Assembly: GCF_001905505.1 (NCBI RefSeq)
Contig: NZ_LIPG01000004.1
Coordinates: 310,001-374,000, forward strand
DNA length: 64,000 bases
Direction of reading: 5' to 3'
DNA from: Streptomyces sp. CB02058
GTDB taxonomy: Bacteria; Actinomycetota; Actinomycetes; Streptomycetales; Streptomycetaceae
The position numbers and the translations under genes were made by a program. Positions 59,441 to 64,000 of this stretch are shown here, in pieces. Each line of letters begins with the position of its first letter. Positions within the stretch are counted from its first letter, which is position 1. The notes under the pieces were generated by a model that worked only from the letters and a program-made list of their open reading frames with translations, was not told the origin of the DNA and did no database searches.

Positions 59441-62400
59441 CTACGGCTGTTCGCCGTCGTGGAGCGCGGTCACCTCCTGGTCGGTGAGCGCCTTGTCGAA
59501 CACCTTCACCTGGTCGACCGAGCCGTTCCAGAAGTCGACGTTGCCGCCGGACCACTTGGCACGGCCGACGGACAGTGCGCCGGAGCTCACGTCGGCGGTG
59601 CCGGCAGCCGCGGTGGCGGCCGGCACGCCGTCGACGTAGAGCTTGATCTCGTCACCGCTGCGGACGCCGACGAGGTGGTACCAGTGGCCGAGCTCGGGCT
59701 CGATCTCCAGCCGGGCGCGGTGGGCACCCGGGGTGGAGAAGGCGAACGCGCCCTGTCCGTACTGGAGATAGAACGGGTTCTCCTGGCGCCGGCCGTCCTG
59801 GCTGACGACGGTCGCGTAGTTGCCGGGGAGCGCGTCCAGCGACGCCCAGGCGGAGACGGTGTAGTCACCGGTCGTGTCGACGACCGGGCCGTCGGTCTCG
59901 GCGTACTGGCCCTCGCCGTTGAACTTCAGTGCGGAGCCCTGCACGCCGGGCGCCCAGGACGTCCCCTCGGAGAGGGTGAGGTCCTTGTGGTTCGGACCGC
60001 TGTCGGCCGCCGTGGTCCCCTTGTTCTCGTCGAGGGACCAGGCACCGCCGCCCTTGATCTCGTCGCGCTCGTCCGCGGCGGCGCCGGCGGCGATGACCTC
60101 CTGGTTGATCTTCCGCACCTTCGCGGGGTCGACCTTGATCTCTCGGCGGTCGTACGTCCAGAGACCGTTGAGCTCGTTCTCGAGGTCGGTCACCTGGGTG
60201 TAGATGGAGCCGGAGAGCTCGGCGCGGGCCGCGTCCAGGTAGTACGTACGGGTGTTGTCGACGTACTTGGCGGTCAGCGCGTCCTTGTCGGCGACGCCGC
60301 TGTAGATCGCGGTGGGGGCACCCGGCCACATGTTTCCGGGCATCCGGAGGGTGAAGCCGCCGTGCTCACCGTCCATCGCCGCGCGGTTGGCGTCCGGGAA
60401 GGCGGGGTCGGTGTTGTTGTAGTCGTGGTGGTCGATGATGTCGCCCTTGCCGCTGTCACCCTTGGAGTTGCAGCAGTTGACACCGCTGTGGGCGTTGACG
60501 ACACGGGAGGGGTCGGCGGCCTGGACCTTCTCGGTGATCTTTCCGGTCTCGGTGCGGTCCCACTCGCCCCAGCCCTCGTTGAAGACGATCCACGCGCCGA
60601 TCGAGGGGTAGTTGTGCAGCTGCTCCATCATCTCGGCGCCCTGGTCGAGGAAGGCCTTCTGGCCCTTCTCGCCGGTGATGTTGCCGGAGACGAAGTCCTG
60701 CCAGACCAGCAGCCCGAGCTGGTCGGCGTGGTAGTACCACCGCGCCGGCTCGACCTTGATGTGCTTGCGTACGGAGTTGAAGCCGAGGTCCTTCTGCGCC
60801 TTCAGGTCGAAGACGAGGGCCGCGTCGCTGGGCTGCGTGTTCAGACCGTCGGGGTAGAAGCCCTGGTCGAGCTGGGCGAGGGAGAAGAACGGCTTCCCGT
60901 TGAGCACCAGCTTCTGGTAGCCGCCGACCTTCGCGATGCCGAAGGAGCGCATCCCGAAGTAGCTGTCGACGGTGTCCTTGGAGCGGCCGTCCTTGAGGGT
61001 GACCTCCAGGTCGTACAGGTACGGGTCGTCCGGCGTCCAGAGGTGCTGCTTGGCGACCGGGAGGCTCAGCTCGCTGTTGGCGGGACCGCTGACGGTCCCG
61101 ACGACCTTGCCCTTCTTGTCCCGGGCGACGGCGGTGACACGGGCGGACTTCGAGGCGTCCTCGGAGTTGACCGTCAGGGCGAGGCGGCCCTTGTCGATGT
61201 CCGGGGTGGTCTTCAGGGAGTCGACGGCGGCGGGAGCGACCGGCTCCAGCCAGACGGTCTGCCAGATGCCGGAGGAGGCGGTGTAGAAGATGCCGCCGGG
61301 GTTGGCGGACTGCTTGCCCGTGGGCTGGTCGGCACCGGTGGTGTCGGTGACCGCGACCACGATCTCCTGGGGGCCGCTGCCCTTGAGGGCGTCCGTGATG
61401 TCGGCGGTGAAGGCCGTGTAGCCGCCGGTGTGCTCGGCGACCTGCTTGCCGTTGACCCAGACGCGCGCCTGGTAGTCGACCGCACCGAAGTTGAGCTTCA
61501 GACGGTCGTCGCCGCTCCGCTTGCCGACCGACCAGCTCTTGGGCACGGTGACGAGCTTGCGGTAGAACATGTGGTCCTCGTGACGCTCGATCCCGGAGAG
61601 CTGGGACTCCACGGGGAACGGCACGGTGATGCGCTCGTCGAGGGACTTGCCGAAGACCGGCTGCTCACCGGCGGTGGCTCCGGCGAACTCCCACGGGCCG
61701 TTGAGGTTCTTCCAGTCGTCGCGCACCTGCTGCGGGCGGGGGTACTCGGGCAGCGGGTTCTTCTTGTCCAGCTTCTCGCCCCACGGGGTGAGCAGGCGGT
61801 GCGTGGAGAGGTTCTTCGCCCTGCGGCTGATCTCCGGGACGGTCTCGTCGCCGTTCTTCAGCCCGCCCTTACCGTCGTACGCGAACCTGACCTGCTGGTT
61901 CTTCTGGACGGCTCCGCCCAGGGTGACGATGAGCGCCTTGCGGTTGTTCGAGGCCCTGACGACCGACTTCACCGGCATCGGCGTGGTGTCCGCCTCGATG
62001 GCGAGGTGACCCTTCACGTCCTCGATGCCGCTGACCTCGTGGTCGAAGGTCGCCTGCACCTTCAGGCCGTCCTCCGCGACGGTCAGCCCGACCGGGTAGA
62101 CCTCGAAGTCGGCCGGCGGGGTGAACGCGGACTCGGGGACGATCTGCTTGGCGAGGTTCGCGCTCGACCAGCGCAGGAACATGTTCGCCCCGCCGGTGTC
62201 CTGGAACATCTCCAGCCGGAAGGTGTGCTGTTCACCGGCCTTCAGGGAGACGGGCGCGCTGGTCTGCTCCTTGTCCCAGTCCGGCACCCAGTGGTCGATG
62301 ACGGGCTTGTCGTCGATGAAGAGCCGGAAGCCGTTGTCACCGATGGCGGAGAAGGTGTAGTCGCCGTCCTCCGGGGCCGCGATCTGCCCCGTCCAGCGCG

Positions 62401-62731
62401 CGGTGGTGTGTTCGGTCTTCCCGGTGGCCGACTCGAACGCACCGGTAAGGCCGGGGAAGTTGATGTCCGGGTCCAGCGCCACCGCACCGAGCGTCGCGAA
62501 GTCGCGGGCGCCCGGGGCGGACATGGCGAAGTACTCACCCTTGAGTCCGTGCACCTCGGTGGAGGGGTCCTCCGCGGCGAACGTCCTGCCGGCGGCGGCA
62601 CCCGCGGAAGGAACCGTCGCGGGGGCTGCCGCAGCGGCGGGGACCATGGTGGCCCCGACGGGCATCAGCAGCGCCGCCGTACAGGCGAGCGTTCTCAAGA
62701 GCGTGCGGGGGCGGGCTAGTTGTCGTATCAA
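59441..62731 (-). CDS. Secreted GH2 glycosidase with PA14 and LamG-like modules
   Basis: A 1,096-residue enzyme. Start TTG 62731, with GAGGA 7 bases upstream; the frame is open further upstream without signal. Order: signal peptide (about 1-38), PA14-like module (about 60-190; GDYTFSAIGDNGFRLFIDD), an Ig-like stretch, GH2 jelly-roll and Ig domains (YPRPQQVRDDWKNLNGPWEF), TIM barrel with acid/base Glu719 (FNEGWGEWD) and nucleophile Glu789 (MDGEHGGFT), and a concanavalin/LamG-like C-terminal module (about 925-1090). The catalytic part resembles the GH2 enzyme encoded opposite it, sharing GGIFYTASSGIWQTVWLEPV. Substrate unknown; operator-like sequence upstream resembles that of the GH127 gene. 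Confidence 0.88.
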   Translation of the reverse strand: MIRQLARPRTLLRTLACTAALLMPVGATMVPAAAAAPATVPSAGAAAGRTFAAEDPSTEVHGLKGEYFAMSAPGARDFATLGAVALDPDINFPGLTGAFESATGKTEHTTARWTGQIAAPEDGDYTFSAIGDNGFRLFIDDKPVIDHWVPDWDKEQTSAPVSLKAGEQHTFRLEMFQDTGGANMFLRWSSANLAKQIVPESAFTPPADFEVYPVGLTVAEDGLKVQATFDHEVSGIEDVKGHLAIEADTTPMPVKSVVRASNNRKALIVTLGGAVQKNQQVRFAYDGKGGLKNGDETVPEISRRAKNLSTHRLLTPWGEKLDKKNPLPEYPRPQQVRDDWKNLNGPWEFAGATAGEQPVFGKSLDERITVPFPVESQLSGIERHEDHMFYRKLVTVPKSWSVGKRSGDDRLKLNFGAVDYQARVWVNGKQVAEHTGGYTAFTADITDALKGSGPQEIVVAVTDTTGADQPTGKQSANPGGIFYTASSGIWQTVWLEPVAPAAVDSLKTTPDIDKGRLALTVNSEDASKSARVTAVARDKKGKVVGTVSGPANSELSLPVAKQHLWTPDDPYLYDLEVTLKDGRSKDTVDSYFGMRSFGIAKVGGYQKLVLNGKPFFSLAQLDQGFYPDGLNTQPSDAALVFDLKAQKDLGFNSVRKHIKVEPARWYYHADQLGLLVWQDFVSGNITGEKGQKAFLDQGAEMMEQLHNYPSIGAWIVFNEGWGEWDRTETGKITEKVQAADPSRVVNAHSGVNCCNSKGDSGKGDIIDHHDYNNTDPAFPDANRAAMDGEHGGFTLRMPGNMWPGAPTAIYSGVADKDALTAKYVDNTRTYYLDAARAELSGSIYTQVTDLENELNGLWTYDRREIKVDPAKVRKINQEVIAAGAAADERDEIKGGGAWSLDENKGTTAADSGPNHKDLTLSEGTSWAPGVQGSALKFNGEGQYAETDGPVVDTTGDYTVSAWASLDALPGNYATVVSQDGRRQENPFYLQYGQGAFAFSTPGAHRARLEIEPELGHWYHLVGVRSGDEIKLYVDGVPAATAAAGTADVSSGALSVGRAKWSGGNVDFWNGSVDQVKVFDKALTDQEVTALHDGEQP

Positions 62732-62839
62732 GGCGTCGTCCTCGTCGAAGAAGCCGGAGTGCCCCGGACCGCGGAGCACTGCACATAGTCGAACATTGAG
62801 CCACAGCTCCAAACACCTGACAACGGTCGTGCACGGAGA

Positions 62840-62858
62840 ATTTTCAACGATAGAAAAA
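62840..62858 (-). promoter_or_regulatory. Operator-like site upstream of the second GH2 gene
   Basis: ATTTTCAACGATAGAAAAA (62840-62858) contains arms TTTTC and GAAAA around AACGATA. It resembles ATTTTCCAACGTTGCAGAAA at 53715-53734 before the GH127 gene, which suggests a shared LacI-type regulator. Confidence 0.45.
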
Positions 62859-62951
62859 TGAGACCCGGCTCGCTCCCGGCGCCGGGCATGCCGGATCCGG
62901 CGAGCGGCCGCGCGCCGCCCGCCGGGTGCCGGACCAGGTCTCGTGGACGTG

Positions 62952-63989
62952 CTACCGAGGAAGACCCGCAGGTCCCGTGGCCCAGGAGGTGTTCGGCCGG
63001 TCCGCGAGCCGGTAGGTCAACGCACCTCCCCGGGTGACCAGTCGGGCGTCCGTCCAGGACCGGTCGCTCGTCCGCCCGTCGACCGTCACCGCGTCGATGT
63101 ACGGATGTGTCGCATCGGCCTCCGGGGCGCTGATGGTGATGTCACCGCCCTGCGGCCTGTCCAGGACCGCGGACGCGAAGAGCGGCGCCCCGAGCAGCAG
63201 GGTGGCGCTGCCCGGCGTCTGCGGGTAGACGCCCAGGGCGGAGAAGACGTACCAGGCCGACATCGTGCCGAGGTCGTCGTTGCCGGGCAGGCCGCGCGGG
63301 CCCGTTCCGTACACCGTGTCCACGATCTCGCGTACGGTCTCCTGGGTCTTCCAGGGCTGCCCCAGCGCGTTGTAGAGCCACGGGGCGTGGATGCCCGGCT
63401 CGTTGGTCGGGTCGTAGCGCAGGGCGTCGCCGCCCTTGACCGACCAGGAGCCGTCGGCCTTGTGGAAGAAGCCGTCCAGCCGCTTCGCCGCCACGTCCCG
63501 GCCGCCCATGGCCTCCGCCAGACCCTGTACGTCCTGCGGAACCATCCAGGTGTAGGTGGCACTGGTCCCCTGGGCGAAGCCCCGGTCGCTGCCGGGGCTG
63601 AACGGGGTCACCCAGGATCCGTCGAGGTTGCGCGCCTGGATGTAGCCGGTGGTCCCCGCGCCGTCACCGGCCGCGGGGTTGAACACGTTGCGCCACCAGG
63701 TGCCGCGCTCCTCGAAGGCGGCGGCCTCCTCGTCGCGCCCGAGGAGCCGGGCCCACCGGCCGAGCGCCGCGTCGGCGACCGCGTCCTCCAGCGTCTCGGC
63801 GGCCCCGCCCCAGCAGTGGCAGACGTCCTGGGCCGCGTAGTGGAACTCCAGGTACTGCGCGAGGTTGGGCCGCTGCCCGGTGCACTGGCCGGGGCAGCCC
63901 GCGTCGGAAAGGCCGTCCGGGTGAGGCACCGTGGCCTGGCGGGCGAGGGACTCGAAGGCACCCTCGTAGTCGAAGTTGCGTACGCCCAT
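62952..63989 (-). CDS. GH92 alpha-mannosidase, C-terminal part (5' end beyond window)
   Basis: The frame enters from the right window edge and stops at 62952. It shows GH92 signatures: QYLEFHYAAQDVCHCWGGAA, NEPGIHAPWLYNALGQPWKT and GNDDLGTMSAWYVFSALGVY, where glutamate and the NDD aspartates form the calcium-dependent catalytic site. GH92 enzymes are exo-acting, calcium-dependent alpha-mannosidases on N-glycans and fungal mannans. What is seen is the last half of the catalytic domain; the true start, signal peptide and further modules are beyond the window. The neighbouring furanosidases suggest a common glycan target. Confidence 0.9.
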   Translation of the reverse strand: MGVRNFDYEGAFESLARQATVPHPDGLSDAGCPGQCTGQRPNLAQYLEFHYAAQDVCHCWGGAAETLEDAVADAALGRWARLLGRDEEAAAFEERGTWWRNVFNPAAGDGAGTTGYIQARNLDGSWVTPFSPGSDRGFAQGTSATYTWMVPQDVQGLAEAMGGRDVAAKRLDGFFHKADGSWSVKGGDALRYDPTNEPGIHAPWLYNALGQPWKTQETVREIVDTVYGTGPRGLPGNDDLGTMSAWYVFSALGVYPQTPGSATLLLGAPLFASAVLDRPQGGDITISAPEADATHPYIDAVTVDGRTSDRSWTDARLVTRGGALTYRLADRPNTSWATGPAGLPR

Positions 63990-64000
63990 CGCGTAGAACG

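Noticed and set aside
59270..62719. 1,149-codon plus-strand frame opposite the second GH2 gene
   Set aside because: Shadow of a GH2 enzyme with both catalytic glutamates on the minus strand.

Overview
The window is high-GC DNA with the codon usage, GTG starts, Tat and lipoprotein secretory enzymes and small-operon style of a Streptomyces (or close relative) chromosome. It looks like an accessory, arm-type region rather than core genome: many secreted glycoside hydrolases, regulators each beside one target gene, and several decayed gene pieces. I saw no rRNA, tRNA, CRISPR array or intact insertion sequence.

Left part (1-20.4 kb): a SpoIIE-type membrane phosphatase (cut by the window edge), a GNAT acetyltransferase and a SigB/SigF-type sigma factor, which may belong to one stress-response circuit; a Tat-exported sulfite-oxidase-like molybdoenzyme; a 3-hydroxyisobutyrate-dehydrogenase-like enzyme; an adenosylcobinamide amidohydrolase (cbiZ); a PRC-barrel/DUF2382 protein; a cobalamin-riboswitch-controlled BtuF-BtuC-BtuD-type importer; an acyl-CoA oxidase-like protein coupled to a 59-residue membrane peptide; a PfkB sugar kinase; the zinc-free form of ribosomal protein L31; an ArsR/MFS pair; a binding-protein-like gene with no signal peptide coupled to a GNAT gene that carries a perfect CebR-type palindrome; a BrkB/YihY membrane protein; and a small cupin.

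Middle part (20.4-34 kb): a 1,429-residue multidomain GH87-type alpha-1,3-glucanase, a subtilisin, and a LacI-controlled operon (two permeases, lipoprotein binding protein, GH42 beta-galactosidase) with two palindromic operators in front.

34-46 kb: a YdeI-like gene and another GNAT gene; a TetR regulator divergent from a TetX-like flavin monooxygenase, with three identical palindromes between them; a scrambled stretch with a truncated ECF sigma factor; an NmrA/TetR divergent pair; a thioesterase; a secreted GH13 amylase with two CBM25 modules; and an Otr(A)/Tet(M)-type ribosomal protection protein whose leader has a short upstream frame overlapping its start and a hairpin that can enclose the start region.

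Right part (46-64 kb): a carbohydrate locus. A YtfQ/YtfR/permease/permease importer, a LacI regulator and an aldose 1-epimerase form one leftward operon. Divergent from it are a GH127 beta-L-arabinofuranosidase with a ricin-B lectin tail and a GH2 enzyme with an arabinose-binding AbfB module. Facing these are a second GH2 enzyme (PA14 plus LamG modules) and a GH92 alpha-mannosidase cut by the window end. Similar AACG-centred operator-like sites lie before the GH127 gene and before the second GH2 gene. Together these suggest a system for taking apart an arabinose/galactose-rich plant or microbial glycan.
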